Positions 10,276-21,270 of a stretch of DNA of 64,000 bases are shown piece after piece (the first letter of the stretch is position 1; each line of letters starts with the position of its first letter). The DNA is from an uncultured Pelagibacteraceae bacterium (lineage in GTDB: Bacteria > Pseudomonadota > Alphaproteobacteria > Pelagibacterales > Pelagibacteraceae). The notes beneath the pieces are model-generated. The model ran no database searches and had not been told where the DNA came from. It saw nothing but the letters and a program-made list of their open reading frames with translations. The translations under genes were made by a program, and so were the position numbers. The stretch spans positions 62,001-126,000 of the forward strand of contig CACPEZ010000001.1 of the NCBI GenBank assembly GCA_902633125.1, written 5' to 3'.

Positions 10276-10788
10276 TTATCTATTATTTTTTCTCCATATC
10301 CATGGATAATCAAATTCCATACTCCATAAACCTAACTTGTTGTTTTTTGCATAAATTTGATCTTTAGAATATTTTTTTTTCGAATATTTCGGATAGTCGA
10401 AGGCTAATCCATTTCTTACCATGTAAGCTGAAACACTTTCATTATTGATAAAACACTCACCTAAATACCTACCAAAATTGTCTTTTTGGGGCTCGATTAG
10501 ACATTTTAATTTTTTATTTATAATTTTTTCTATAAGAGAATTTTTTGAAATTTTTCCACAATTAATTTTTTTTTTATTTTTTATACAAAACTGTTGCTTT
10601 CCTTTAAAATTAGTTTCTGGGGCATCTATTCCTGAAAAACGAATTTTTTTATTATCTATTAAAATTGTATCACCATCGATTATTTTAATGTTATCTGAAA
10701 TTATGATTGTTTCTGATAGTAAGTAATTTGTTGCTACAAATGTAAATAAAAATAGAAAACTAACTAACTTCAGTAGTTGCTTTTTCAT
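10276..10788 (-). CDS. thermonuclease (SNase-like) family protein
   Basis: Signal peptide; IIDGDTILIDNKKIRFSGIDAPE; GRYLGECFIN. Confidence 0.88.
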   Translation of the reverse strand: MKKQLLKLVSFLFLFTFVATNYLLSETIIISDNIKIIDGDTILIDNKKIRFSGIDAPETNFKGKQQFCIKNKKKINCGKISKNSLIEKIINKKLKCLIEPQKDNFGRYLGECFINNESVSAYMVRNGLAFDYPKYSKKKYSKDQIYAKNNKLGLWSMEFDYPWIWRKNNR

Positions 10789-11068
10789 TACATTCTTGCA
10801 TTTTTTTTCTTATTTGGTCTTCCGATATATTTTTATCTCTTAAATCTCCATAAAGCTTTCTATATACATCTTCATCACCTGCCTCAGCAAAATCTGCTTT
10901 GATTACATCTTGAATATATTGATTTTTTTTTTCCTCATCATATCCCAGAATTTGTGAGGCCCACTCTCCTAAATATTTATTTTTTCTTGCATTAATTTTA
11001 AATTGTTTTTCCTCATCATGAGAAAATTTTTTTTCAAAACCTTTTTTTCTTTCATCAAATGAACTCAT
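10760..11068 (-). CDS. DUF1476 protein, alphaproteobacterial F1-ATPase inhibitor zeta subunit
   Basis: SSFDERKKGFEKKFSHDEE...FKINARKNKYLGEWAS...DFAEAGDEDVYRKLYGDL. Confidence 0.88.
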   Translation of the reverse strand: MSSFDERKKGFEKKFSHDEEKQFKINARKNKYLGEWASQILGYDEEKKNQYIQDVIKADFAEAGDEDVYRKLYGDLRDKNISEDQIRKKMQECNEKATTEVS

Positions 11069-11436
11069 TGTTGTCTACCTTTATAAATTGTTTTAAAAAT
11101 TAAATATGATAAAATTATACCAGTTATATTACCAAATAAATCAGAAATTTGAAAACCTCTTTCAGGTATAAATAAATGACATAATTCCAAAAAAATCGAT
11201 ATGAATATTAGATATATAAAAACTTGTTTTAAATTTTTTTTAAAAGCAATTAGGCCAATTAATGATAATAAAGTAAATGCAATTACATGATTAGTGGAAA
11301 CGATTAAATCTACTGTAATTTGTGGCTGCAATTTACAATCTTTATTTATTAAATAACCCAATAAACTGCATGGTGATAAATATAAAATAAATATGCCTAT
11401 ATTAGCTAAATAAAATATTTGTTTTATGATATTCAT
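11065..11436 (-). CDS. VanZ family protein
   Basis: Four TM segments; NHVIAFTLLSLI...LELCHLFIPERGFQISDLFGNITGI. Confidence 0.75.
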   Translation of the reverse strand: MNIIKQIFYLANIGIFILYLSPCSLLGYLINKDCKLQPQITVDLIVSTNHVIAFTLLSLIGLIAFKKNLKQVFIYLIFISIFLELCHLFIPERGFQISDLFGNITGIILSYLIFKTIYKGRQQ

Positions 11437-11462
11437 AGTTGATCTATATTAAAATTTCATAA

Positions 11463-12173
11463 ATGAGTCACTTAATACTTATTAGACATGGTCAAAGCCA
11501 ATGGAATTTAGAAAATAAATTTACAGGATGGGTTGATGTTGAACTTGCACCACAAGGTAAATTAGAAGCTTGTAAAGCTGGAGAATTTATAAAAAAATTA
11601 AATTTAGAAATAAAACATTTTTATACTTCTTATCAACTAAGATCGATTGATACTTTAAAACTCATTTTAAATACAATTAGAGTAAAACCAAATAATATAA
11701 TTAAGGCTTGGCAATTAAATGAAAGACACTACGGATCACTTACAGGATTAAATAAAGATGAAATGAAAAAAAAATTAGGAGAAGATGAAGTTCATAAATT
11801 CAGAAGATCTTGGGACAATCCACCAAAACCTTTAAATATAAATAGTCCATACCATCCAAAAAATATAAGTATTTACAATGATATACCTCGTAACCTAATT
11901 CCAGATACAGAGTCTCTTAAAGATACATATGAAAGAGTTGTGTCCTATTTTGTTGAAAACATAGAGGAAAATTTGCAGGATAATATAATTATATCTGCTC
12001 ATGGTAATTCTATTAGATCACTTTTAAAATATTTATTTAAAATTGATGACAATGAAATTTCTAAACTTGAAATACCTACAGGAAATCCTCTACTTTTGAA
12101 ATTTGAAAAAAAGAATATAAAAGAGGCTAAATACCTAGATCAGAGTAGATCGAAGGATTTAATTAAATTCTAA
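11463..12173 (+). CDS. gpmA: 2,3-bisphosphoglycerate-dependent phosphoglycerate mutase
   Basis: LILIRHGQSQWNLENKFTGWVDVELAPQG; LNERHYGSLTGLNK; SAHGNSIRSLLKYL. Confidence 0.95.
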   Translation: MSHLILIRHGQSQWNLENKFTGWVDVELAPQGKLEACKAGEFIKKLNLEIKHFYTSYQLRSIDTLKLILNTIRVKPNNIIKAWQLNERHYGSLTGLNKDEMKKKLGEDEVHKFRRSWDNPPKPLNINSPYHPKNISIYNDIPRNLIPDTESLKDTYERVVSYFVENIEENLQDNIIISAHGNSIRSLLKYLFKIDDNEISKLEIPTGNPLLLKFEKKNIKEAKYLDQSRSKDLIKF

Positions 12174-12862
12174 CCTTTTTGAAGAAGTTTTTCGTAAATA
12201 TCTTTGTCTGTTAAATGTAGAAACTCAATACTACTCTCGAAACCATACAAATTTTCTTTTTCAATGTAATTATCCCAAATCTCATTCATCGAAAATATTT
12301 TTTTTGATAAATTTTTAAATATTTTTTTATTTATAATTTGACACCCTATATAAATATAATTTTTATCATTGTTCTTTTTTAAATTATTTACATCCAGAGA
12401 AAAATCGCCTTTAAATCTTTTATCAAAACTTAAATCTTTTTTTACAACCATTAAAATATTTTCTAAGTTATTTTTAAAATATAAATTTTCCATCTGCTTA
12501 ATTTCATTTGCATATTTAGCGTTCCAAATTGTATCAGGGTTAAAAACTATAAAATCTGTTTCAACTGAATTATTTACTACATTTAAAAGACCACCCCCTG
12601 TATCTAATATTTCTTTACCATCTTCTATAATTTGAATTTCTAAACCAAAATTATTTGAAAAAATGAAATCTTTTATTTTATCACTTAAATAAAAAGTGTT
12701 AATTTTTAAAGATTTTATTTCTAATACTTTTATCAAGTTTATAGTATTTTCTAATAAGCTGATCTCATTAATTTTTAAGAGTGGTTTTGGTGTTTTCTCG
12801 GTTAATGGCATTAATCTTTTTCCAAATCCTGCACATAAAATTATTGCTGTTTTAATTTTCAT
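12170..12862 (-). CDS. sugar-phosphate nucleotidyltransferase (MurU-like)
   Basis: AIILCAGFGKRLMPLTEKTPKPLLKI motif; follows an AmgK-like phosphotransferase. Confidence 0.8.
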   Translation of the reverse strand: MKIKTAIILCAGFGKRLMPLTEKTPKPLLKINEISLLENTINLIKVLEIKSLKINTFYLSDKIKDFIFSNNFGLEIQIIEDGKEILDTGGGLLNVVNNSVETDFIVFNPDTIWNAKYANEIKQMENLYFKNNLENILMVVKKDLSFDKRFKGDFSLDVNNLKKNNDKNYIYIGCQIINKKIFKNLSKKIFSMNEIWDNYIEKENLYGFESSIEFLHLTDKDIYEKLLQKG

Positions 12863-13800
12863 TTTTTTTTTATTTTTGGATTTTCTTTTAGAAAATTTAT
12901 TAAATCATTAAAATTTGAATTATTTTTCATACGATTATCAATTAATTTCCATGCATAAGGTATTAATTTTAAATATTTCTTTTTTTTATCTCTATTTGCA
13001 AGTCTTGTGAATATACCAATTATTTTTAGATTTCTTAAAACAGATAAAATTTCAAAATCATTAATAAATTGAGATTTATTTTTATACTTAAATTTACTAA
13101 GAAATACTTTTAAAATATTTGACTTAAAACTATTTGAAGTTTTAATTCTTACATCATCTATAAGTGAGGCTAAATCATATGCTGGATTGCCTAGGACTGC
13201 ATCTTGACTATCTATTAAAGCGATTTTATTTTTATAAAACATCATATTTGAGACGTGAAAATCTCTATGTACAAATACTTTCTGTTTGATTTTTAAATTT
13301 AAATACAAATTATCTATTATTTTTTTGAGTTTTTTTTTTATATATCCTTTTTGAATAATTAATTTATTTGCTGGTAAGTACCAATCCAAAAAAAGGTACG
13401 ACTCTTTAAGTATTTTAGCTTTTGAATAATTTGATAAATTAAATTTTTTCTTGAGAAAATTTTGAGTTTTAAAATTTTTAATTTTTTGAATTTGATATAA
13501 AATTTTTAGTATTTTTTTGTATTCATTTAATTTAGTTTTTGAAGATTTAATTTTATCCAACATGTTTTTATTGCCGAAATCCTCAATTTCTATAAAGTTT
13601 TTTTTATAATTTTGACTAATTAAACCTGGTGCTAATATATTATTTTTAATCAATATTTTGTTAACAGCATCATAATTTAACAAGTTTGATCGCTTTTGAA
13701 TTTTGCTATAAACTAATACTGAATTATTTGTTCTATAAAATTGTCTAAAAGATGCATCTCCTGATAACTTTTTAAATTTTTTCAAATTCATTAAAATCAA
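12859..13800 (-). CDS. aminoglycoside phosphotransferase family protein (AmgK-like)
   Basis: LSGDASFRQFYR; VHRDFHVSNMMFYKNKIALIDSQDAVLGNPAYDLASL kinase motifs. Confidence 0.82.
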   Translation of the reverse strand: MILMNLKKFKKLSGDASFRQFYRTNNSVLVYSKIQKRSNLLNYDAVNKILIKNNILAPGLISQNYKKNFIEIEDFGNKNMLDKIKSSKTKLNEYKKILKILYQIQKIKNFKTQNFLKKKFNLSNYSKAKILKESYLFLDWYLPANKLIIQKGYIKKKLKKIIDNLYLNLKIKQKVFVHRDFHVSNMMFYKNKIALIDSQDAVLGNPAYDLASLIDDVRIKTSNSFKSNILKVFLSKFKYKNKSQFINDFEILSVLRNLKIIGIFTRLANRDKKKKYLKLIPYAWKLIDNRMKNNSNFNDLINFLKENPKIKKK

Positions 13801-14254
13801 AATCAGTATTATTAGATATAATTAAGTACCTATTTTCAAGCTTTTCATCATATTCAAACTTTAATGTGAAAGTACTTTCTATATTTTTACCTAAGATTTC
13901 AGGCCATTCAATTAGTCTAGCATAATCTTCTAGATTTTCATTAATTCCTAAATTATTTAAATCTTTTTTATCTTTAATTCTGTAAAGATCAAAATGTCTA
14001 ACAATCAAGGAATTAATCTCATACTCATTTATAATATTAAAAGTAGGACTAGGTATTTCTGTTCTTTCTAAACCATTTTTTGTTTGAAGATAATTGATTA
14101 TATACCTGATAAATGTAGTCTTACCTACTCCGATATTTCCATAAAAAAGCAAAGTTGTATTTTTACTAACTTTACTTGCAATTTTTTCAGCAATTTTTTG
14201 TGTGATAATTTCTTTTGAAATATCTATTTTGCTACTTTTAGTAGCGATAGGCAT
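13772..14254 (-). CDS. tsaE: tRNA t6A biosynthesis ATPase TsaE
   Basis: Walker [37 protein letters not shown]. Confidence 0.93.
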   Translation of the reverse strand: MPIATKSSKIDISKEIITQKIAEKIASKVSKNTTLLFYGNIGVGKTTFIRYIINYLQTKNGLERTEIPSPTFNIINEYEINSLIVRHFDLYRIKDKKDLNNLGINENLEDYARLIEWPEILGKNIESTFTLKFEYDEKLENRYLIISNNTDFDFNEFEKI

Positions 14255-15524
14255 CTGGTTTATAAGGTCCTTCTGGTGTTACACTTATATATTTTGCTTG
14301 ATCTTCTGATAATTTGGTTAATTTAGCTCCAACTTTTTCTAAATGAAGTCTGGCTACTTTCTCATCTAAATGTTTAGGTAGAACATATACTTTTTTTTCA
14401 TACTTATCTGAGTTATTCCATAATTCTATCTGAGCTGTTACTTGATTTGTGAAAGACGCACTCATTACAAAACTTGGGTGTCCTGTTGCACATCCAAGAT
14501 TAACCAATCTACCTTCTGCTAATAAAATAATTCTTTTTCCATCCGGCAATGTAATTTCATGAACTTGTGGTTTTATTTCATCCCATTTATAATTTTTAAG
14601 AGCATCTACTTGGATCTCATTATCAAAGTGACCGATATTGCAAAGAATTGCTCTATCTTTCATTTCTCTCATATGGTCAGCTGTCACAATATCTTTATTA
14701 CCTGTTGCAGTAACAACAATGTCGGCTTCTTTTATCATCTCATCCATTAAGACTACTTCATAACCTTCCATTGCAGCTTGGAGAGCACAAATTGGATCTG
14801 TTTCTGTGACCATAACTCTTGCACCACTTTGACGAAGAGAAGCAGCGCTTCCCTTTCCAACATCCCCAAATCCAGCTACAATAGCTACCTTACCTGACAT
14901 CATGACGTCAGTAGCTCTTTTAATTCCATCAACTAAGCTTTCTCTGCAACCATATAAATTATCGAACTTAGATTTTGTTACTGAGTCATTGACATTTATT
15001 GCTGGGACAAGTAAATTGCCTTCACTTTCCATTTTTTTTAATGCTAAAACTCCTGTTGTTGTCTCTTCTGATAAACCTTTAACATCATTTAATAATTCTT
15101 TATAATCTTTGTGCATCAATGCTGTAAGATCACCACCATCATCAAGTATCATATTTGGTTTCCAGCCATCTTTTCCTTCAATAGTTTGCTTTACACACCA
15201 CCAATATTCTTCTTCTGTTTCGCCTTTCCAAGCAAATACAGGAATGCCAGCTTTTGCAATTGCTGCTGCTGCATGGTCTTGTGTCGAAAAAATATTACAT
15301 GAGGACCATCTTACTTCAGCTCCTAACTCAACTAAAGTTTCTATTAAGACAGCTGTTTGTATTGTCATGTGTAAACAACCAACAATCCGGGCTCCATTTA
15401 AAGGTTTTTTACCCTTGTACTCTTCTCTAAGAGCCATTAATCCTGGCATTTCAGTTTCAGCCAGTGAAATTTCTTTTCTTCCAAATTCCGCTTGAGATAT
15501 ATCTTTTACTTTAAAATCTTCCAT
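14238..15524 (-). CDS. ahcY: adenosylhomocysteinase
   Basis: [39 protein letters not shown]-terminal YKPDAYRY. Confidence 0.98.
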   Translation of the reverse strand: MEDFKVKDISQAEFGRKEISLAETEMPGLMALREEYKGKKPLNGARIVGCLHMTIQTAVLIETLVELGAEVRWSSCNIFSTQDHAAAAIAKAGIPVFAWKGETEEEYWWCVKQTIEGKDGWKPNMILDDGGDLTALMHKDYKELLNDVKGLSEETTTGVLALKKMESEGNLLVPAINVNDSVTKSKFDNLYGCRESLVDGIKRATDVMMSGKVAIVAGFGDVGKGSAASLRQSGARVMVTETDPICALQAAMEGYEVVLMDEMIKEADIVVTATGNKDIVTADHMREMKDRAILCNIGHFDNEIQVDALKNYKWDEIKPQVHEITLPDGKRIILLAEGRLVNLGCATGHPSFVMSASFTNQVTAQIELWNNSDKYEKKVYVLPKHLDEKVARLHLEKVGAKLTKLSEDQAKYISVTPEGPYKPDAYRY

Positions 15525-15568
15525 AGAAAGAGGCTTTTAACAATTTCACTTAATATATCAACAAAGAT

Positions 15569-17101
15569 TTATGCTTCTGGGAAAATTATTTCAATTCTTG
15601 CCCCTTTATCTTTATTATTAGATGCGTTGATTTCACCACCATGAATTTCAACTAAATTTTTGACAATATTTAATCCCAAACCCGAATGTTCTCCAAAGTT
15701 TTCAGGTCTATTACTATAAAATCTATTAAATATCTTATTTGTATCCTTTTCACTAAATCCAGATCCCTGGTCAACGACAACTAATTTAATTTTGTCATTT
15801 TTATCTTTTGATATTTCAACAGTAATTTCTTGATTATTTTCACTAAAAGAAATTGAGTTTTCTAATAAGTTTGCAATAATTTGTTCAATTCTATTTTCTA
15901 TCCCTAAGATACTATAATTTTTAATTCCATTAGATTTCAATTTAATTCCAATCGATTTTTTTGTTTCATAGATACTGTTAAAATCGTCAACAACAGATTG
16001 AGCAATTTCTTTTAAATTTAATTTTTGCATTTTCTCAGAGGAAATTGCAGCCTCATCTCTTAGCATTTGAGAGTAATCAGTTATTAATCTTTCAATTCTC
16101 TCTACATCATGTGATACAATATTAATTAATTTGTTTCTTTGAGATTTATCATTTGTTTCAGAAATTATCTCAGAGGCACTTTTTAAAGATGCTAAAGGAT
16201 TTCTGATTTCATGCAAAAGATCTGTTGAATAATTTTCTGCTGTAGTAATTCTTTTGTTTAATTCATTGGTCATTTCATCAAGAGAATTTGATAATTTTCC
16301 TAATTCGTCATTTCTTTTTTTTATATTTCCAATATTGGTTTTTTCTTTACTTTTATTTTTTATAATATTTGTATATTGAACCAAATTTTTAATTGGTTTT
16401 AAGAAGTATCTATTTAATACATATGAAAAAATTAAAATTACTAATGCGACAAGCAAAGCAGTTCTGATTATAAAATTTCTTCTTTCATCTATTGCAACCT
16501 TTACTTCATTGGCATTTTCAGTAATAGCTAAATAGCCTATTGTTTGGTTTTCACTGACTACATTTTTAACAGTTACTAATAAAAATTGATCATAGTTTTC
16601 TTTAGAGTAAGTTAACGGTTTTCCATAATCTGATGAATATGAGTACTTTTTTAAATCTTCAAATATTTCTTTACTTTCAAAGCTTTTATTACTCTCTTCC
16701 AAATTCTTATTTTGAATACTTTGATTATTTAAGTCACTCATTTCAATTATGTTTAGACTTCTTGAGAAAGCATTTGGATCTAAGTCTAATGTGTCGGTAT
16801 CTCCTAATAGATTAAATTCACTGTCAAATATCTGTACTCTATCTATACTTTGAAATAAAAATTTAGTGGAAAACAGAAACTCTCTAATATCTTCTGATGA
16901 GAAATTTATTTTTAAACGATCAATATTTTCTGTTGTATTATCAATAATTTTTATATGCGAGGCAGTTTTATTTTTAATCAGTGTAGGTTTTACTGTATTA
17001 AGGTAAAATAATGTTAATACACCTATCACTAAAAAAACAATAAAGTTGATAACTAAGAATTTTTTTAAAATAGATTGATTATTAGATTTTGAAGTAGCCA
17101 T
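15569..17101 (-). CDS. sensor histidine kinase (ChvG-like)
   Basis: Two TMs, periplasmic domain, HAMP, H-box LLHEIRNPLASLKSA, HATPase GSGFSEKDTNKIFNRFY. Confidence 0.88.
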   Translation of the reverse strand: MATSKSNNQSILKKFLVINFIVFLVIGVLTLFYLNTVKPTLIKNKTASHIKIIDNTTENIDRLKINFSSEDIREFLFSTKFLFQSIDRVQIFDSEFNLLGDTDTLDLDPNAFSRSLNIIEMSDLNNQSIQNKNLEESNKSFESKEIFEDLKKYSYSSDYGKPLTYSKENYDQFLLVTVKNVVSENQTIGYLAITENANEVKVAIDERRNFIIRTALLVALVILIFSYVLNRYFLKPIKNLVQYTNIIKNKSKEKTNIGNIKKRNDELGKLSNSLDEMTNELNKRITTAENYSTDLLHEIRNPLASLKSASEIISETNDKSQRNKLINIVSHDVERIERLITDYSQMLRDEAAISSEKMQKLNLKEIAQSVVDDFNSIYETKKSIGIKLKSNGIKNYSILGIENRIEQIIANLLENSISFSENNQEITVEISKDKNDKIKLVVVDQGSGFSEKDTNKIFNRFYSNRPENFGEHSGLGLNIVKNLVEIHGGEINASNNKDKGARIEIIFPEA

Positions 17102-17799
17102 TATTTAACATTCCAACGATAACCACTACCATATCTGGTTTCTATCGCTGAAAAGTTATTATCTACTTTTTTAAACTTTTTTCTAATCCTTTTTACGTGA
17201 CTATCTATTGTTCTATCTTCAATATCTGTGTCCTCTCTGTAAGCAACATCCATTAATTGAGATCTTTCTTTAATAATTCCAGGTCTTTTTGCTAATTCTT
17301 TTACAATTAAGAATTCTGTTGTTGTTAATTTATCTGGTAATTGCTTGCCATCCCATTCACACTCTAGCTGTGAAGGGTCAAGTTTTAATTTTCCATGTGA
17401 AATTATATTTCTATTATCCTCTAAATTGTTATCTTTTTTTCTAAGTTGGACACGAATTCTTTCAATAAGAACTTTAGTTGAAAAGCCACCTGATTTTTTT
17501 ACAAAATCATCAGCCCCTAGTTTTAGTCCTAAGAGCTCATCCACCTCTTCATCTTTTGAAGTTAAAAAGATAACGGGCATAGATGTTTTTTTTCTCAATT
17601 TTTTTAACAATTCTTCTCCATCCATTCTTGGCATTTTAATATCTATAACTGCAAGGTCTGGGGGATTTCTTGACAAACCTATTAAGGCACTTTCTCCATC
17701 CAAATAAGTTTGAATATTAAAACCCTCTTTCTCTAGAGCAATACTTAAACTAGTTAATATATTTCTATCATCGTCAACAAGGGCAATTGTTTGTTTCAT
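17101..17799 (-). CDS. OmpR-family response regulator (ChvI-like)
   Basis: TIALVDDDRNILTSLSIALEKEGF; winged-helix C-terminus; overlaps downstream kinase. Confidence 0.9.
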   Translation of the reverse strand: MKQTIALVDDDRNILTSLSIALEKEGFNIQTYLDGESALIGLSRNPPDLAVIDIKMPRMDGEELLKKLRKKTSMPVIFLTSKDEEVDELLGLKLGADDFVKKSGGFSTKVLIERIRVQLRKKDNNLEDNRNIISHGKLKLDPSQLECEWDGKQLPDKLTTTEFLIVKELAKRPGIIKERSQLMDVAYREDTDIEDRTIDSHVKRIRKKFKKVDNNFSAIETRYGSGYRWNVK

Positions 17800-17850
17800 G
17801 TTTAACTATAAAAATACTAAAATGTTTAAAATTGGGCAATTAAATGTTTA

Positions 17851-20616
17851 TTAATGAAGCTCTCCCCAGTTATCACCTATGTTTACATCTACTGATAATG
17901 GTATTGAAAATGAATGCAAATCACTATCTTTCACACTTGTCATAATATCTTTAATCTTTTTAGAAGCAGATTTAGTACCATTATCAATTACCTCAAAAAT
18001 CAATTCATCGTGAATTTGAAGCAACATATTAAATTGATTTGTTTTTTTAGCATCAAGCTCATCGTTAATTCTAATCATAGCAAGTCGCATTATTTCTGAT
18101 GCAGATCCTTGGATAGGTGCATTTATAGCTGCCCTTTCTTGAAAATTTCTAACATTAAAATTTTTGTCATTGATTCCTGGAATATGAGTTTTTCGACCAA
18201 AAATATTTCTTACATATCCACTTTTTCTACAGAATTTAATTGTGTTATTCATGTATTCTTTAATTTCTGGAAATTTAATAAAATATGAACTTAGAAATTC
18301 TTCGGCTTCATTGTTTGATACACCAATTTGTTTGGCCAAACCATATTGAGATATTCCATAAATTATTCCAAAATTAATAGCTTTCGCTTTTCTCCTCATA
18401 TCAGAATCAATTTTTTTTATGTCTGCACCAAAAACCTGGCTAGCAGTTAATGAGTGAATATCCTCATTATTTTTAAAAGCTTTTTTTAGTTCTTTTACAT
18501 CAGCTAGATCAGCCAAAATTCTCATTTCGATCTGATTATAGTCTGCTGATATAAGTTTTTTATTTTTTTCTGATATGAAGGCTTTACGAATATCTTTACC
18601 CTCCTCAGTTTTAATAGGAATATTTTGTAAATTTGGATCACTAGATGCAAGTCTACCTGTTGTAGTTGCTGCTAACAGAAAAGATGTATGCACTCTTTTT
18701 GTATTGGGATTTAAATGCTCTGGCAAAGAATCTGAATATGTATTTTTCAATTTACTAGATTGCCTCCATTCTAAAACCAATTTAGGAAATTCATTCCCTT
18801 TGTAAGCTAAATCCTCTAGAACTGCTGCACCAGTTGCAAAACTCCCCTTTTTAGTCTTTTTTAGCGATGCAATTTTGAGGTCATTATACATTATTTCACC
18901 TAACTGTTTAGTCGATGCAATATTAAATTTTTTTTTTGAAATTTTAAAAATTTGTTTTTCTAAATCTTGAAGTTTTTTTTCAAACTTAACAGATAATTTT
19001 TTAAGAAAATTATTATCCAATTTTATGCCATTGATTTCCATTGATGCTAAAATTTTAATTAAAGGTTTTTCGAAAATTTCATAAATATTTAATAATTTTT
19101 CAGATTTAAGTGATTTCAAAAATATTTTATATAAACGGTAAGTTATATCGGCATCTTCTGCTGCATAATCTTTTGCAATATTTAATTCTACTTGACTGAA
19201 TTTAATTTCTTTTTTTCCAGATCCAACAAGATCTTTATATTTAATTGTTTTGTGACCAAGATGAATATCTGAAAGGGTATCCATATTGTGTCTATTTTTC
19301 CCAGCATCTAAAACGTATGACATCAACATTGTATCTTCCATGCTTTGAATATCTATATCCCTTTTACGAAATATTATGTAATCGAATTTAATATTTTGCC
19401 CAATTTTTTTTAAACTTTTATCCTCTAAATATGGTTTTAAAATTCTCAAAACATCTTTTTCATTTAGATTATTTTTATCAATATGACCTGTTGGAATGTA
19501 ACAAGCTTTACCTATTTTGCTAGAAATTGAAATACCAACTAAATTTGCCTGATGTGGGTCAAGAGAATCTGTTTCGGTATCAATAGAAAATTCACCAGCT
19601 TCTTCAGCTTCTTTCATCCAATCTTTTATTTGAGATAAATTTTTTATCAAAACATATTTATCTTTTGATATTTTAGATGTTTCTTTTTTGACTTCTATTT
19701 CATCACTAAATTTGGATTGACCATATGTCGAAATTGCCGAACTCAATAACCTATTAAATTCCATTTCTCTCAAAAAATTGTATAACTTGTCTACGTCTAC
19801 TTTTTTTAGAACAAAGTCAGTTAATTTGTCTTTCACCGGAACATCATTTTTTAATGTGACCAGTTTTTTACTTACCAGAGCCTTATCTTTATTTTCTAAA
19901 AGTGTTTCTCTTCTTTTATTCTGTTTTATTTTATTTGCGTTTTTGAGGAGGTTTTCTAAATTTCCATATTCCTTAATTAATTCTGCTGCTGTTTTTACAC
20001 CAATACCTGGGACGCCAGGTACATTGTCTGTACTATCCCCTGCTAGTGATTGAACATCAATTACTTTATCGGGACCAACCCCAAATTTATTGATTACATC
20101 GTCATTAGATATAAATTTATTCTTCATTGGATCGTATATGCGAACCTTTTTTTTGAAAAGTTGCATTAAATCTTTGTCAGATGATACAATTGTAACCTTT
20201 GCACCTTCGTCTAATATTCGCTCTACATAGGTGGCTATCAAATCATCAGCCTCGTAATTTAACATTTCTATAGAGGGTAAATTGAATGCTAATACTGACT
20301 TTCTAATATAATCGAATTGTGGAATTAGATCATCAGGAGCATCAGACCTATTTCCTTTATAATCTGAATATATTTCGTTTCGAAAATTCTTTCTTGCAGA
20401 GTCAAAGATTACTGCAAAATGAGTTGGTTTTTCTAAATTTTCGCTAGATTTAGAGTCCTCTAATAATTTAAACAGCATGTTACAAAATCCACTTACTGCT
20501 CCTACTGGCAAACCATCACTTTTTCGTGTTAATGGTGGCAATGCATAATAGGCTCTAAATATGTATCCGGACCCATCAATAAGATAGAAATGATCTGTTT
20601 TTTTAATTTTACCCAT
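17851..20616 (-). CDS. polA: DNA polymerase I
   Basis: 5'-3' exo (YYALPPLTRKSDGLPVGAVSGF), 3'-5' exo (FSIDTETDSLDPHQANLVG) and polymerase motifs (SADYNQIEMRILA; INFGIIYGIS; LQIHDELIFEV). Confidence 0.97.
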   Translation of the reverse strand: MGKIKKTDHFYLIDGSGYIFRAYYALPPLTRKSDGLPVGAVSGFCNMLFKLLEDSKSSENLEKPTHFAVIFDSARKNFRNEIYSDYKGNRSDAPDDLIPQFDYIRKSVLAFNLPSIEMLNYEADDLIATYVERILDEGAKVTIVSSDKDLMQLFKKKVRIYDPMKNKFISNDDVINKFGVGPDKVIDVQSLAGDSTDNVPGVPGIGVKTAAELIKEYGNLENLLKNANKIKQNKRRETLLENKDKALVSKKLVTLKNDVPVKDKLTDFVLKKVDVDKLYNFLREMEFNRLLSSAISTYGQSKFSDEIEVKKETSKISKDKYVLIKNLSQIKDWMKEAEEAGEFSIDTETDSLDPHQANLVGISISSKIGKACYIPTGHIDKNNLNEKDVLRILKPYLEDKSLKKIGQNIKFDYIIFRKRDIDIQSMEDTMLMSYVLDAGKNRHNMDTLSDIHLGHKTIKYKDLVGSGKKEIKFSQVELNIAKDYAAEDADITYRLYKIFLKSLKSEKLLNIYEIFEKPLIKILASMEINGIKLDNNFLKKLSVKFEKKLQDLEKQIFKISKKKFNIASTKQLGEIMYNDLKIASLKKTKKGSFATGAAVLEDLAYKGNEFPKLVLEWRQSSKLKNTYSDSLPEHLNPNTKRVHTSFLLAATTTGRLASSDPNLQNIPIKTEEGKDIRKAFISEKNKKLISADYNQIEMRILADLADVKELKKAFKNNEDIHSLTASQVFGADIKKIDSDMRRKAKAINFGIIYGISQYGLAKQIGVSNNEAEEFLSSYFIKFPEIKEYMNNTIKFCRKSGYVRNIFGRKTHIPGINDKNFNVRNFQERAAINAPIQGSASEIMRLAMIRINDELDAKKTNQFNMLLQIHDELIFEVIDNGTKSASKKIKDIMTSVKDSDLHSFSIPLSVDVNIGDNWGELH

Positions 20617-20716
20617 AATTTAATTTATAATAAATTGACGTATTATAGTAAGAATAAAACATCCTGTTAATAAATATTAGTGGATTAAACTTTATTAAAA
20701 TAGTAATTTAAAGCTA

Positions 20717-21268
20717 ATGGAATTAGTAAATTCAATTTCTAATAATAATATAATTAAAATCATAATATTTGCATTAATAGGTTCTATTTTATTGACAATA
20801 TCTGCAAAAATTAAAATACCTTTTTATCCAGTTCCTATGACTATGCAAACATTTATAGTTTTGTTTTTAGGAATTTCCTTTGGATATAAAGTCGGGGTAC
20901 TTTCGGTAGTTTTTTATTTGATAGAAGGAATTATGGGATTACCGGTATTTTCTAACTCACCAGAGAAAGGAATAGGATTAGCTTATTTTGTTGGTCCCAC
21001 AATGGGATATTTAATAGGTTTTATATTTGCATGTCTGATAGCAGGCATATTTACATACGATAAAAACCATATATTAAATTTTTTAAAAATTATAATTGCA
21101 ACATCAGTAATATATATTTTGGGTATTTTGTGGCTTGGAAATTTAATCGGTTGGGATAAACCAATATTAGAATTTGGTGTTTACCCATTTCTTTATGCTG
21201 AATTATTTAAGATATTATTGCTGACAGCTTTAGTTAATAAAATTATTAAACTTAGAAAATATATCTAG
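20717..21268 (+). CDS. bioY: biotin transporter BioY
   Basis: IPFYPVPMTMQTFIVLFLG; YFVGPTMGYLIGF. Confidence 0.9.
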   Translation: MELVNSISNNNIIKIIIFALIGSILLTISAKIKIPFYPVPMTMQTFIVLFLGISFGYKVGVLSVVFYLIEGIMGLPVFSNSPEKGIGLAYFVGPTMGYLIGFIFACLIAGIFTYDKNHILNFLKIIIATSVIYILGILWLGNLIGWDKPILEFGVYPFLYAELFKILLLTALVNKIIKLRKYI

Positions 21269-21270
21269 AA

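Noticed and set aside
15109-15495. 128-aa ORF antisense to ahcY
   Set aside because: Opposite strand of strongly conserved ahcY; no motif
17345-17707. 120-aa ORF antisense to the ChvI-like regulator
   Set aside because: Ser/Phe-rich antisense translation of a conserved receiver domain
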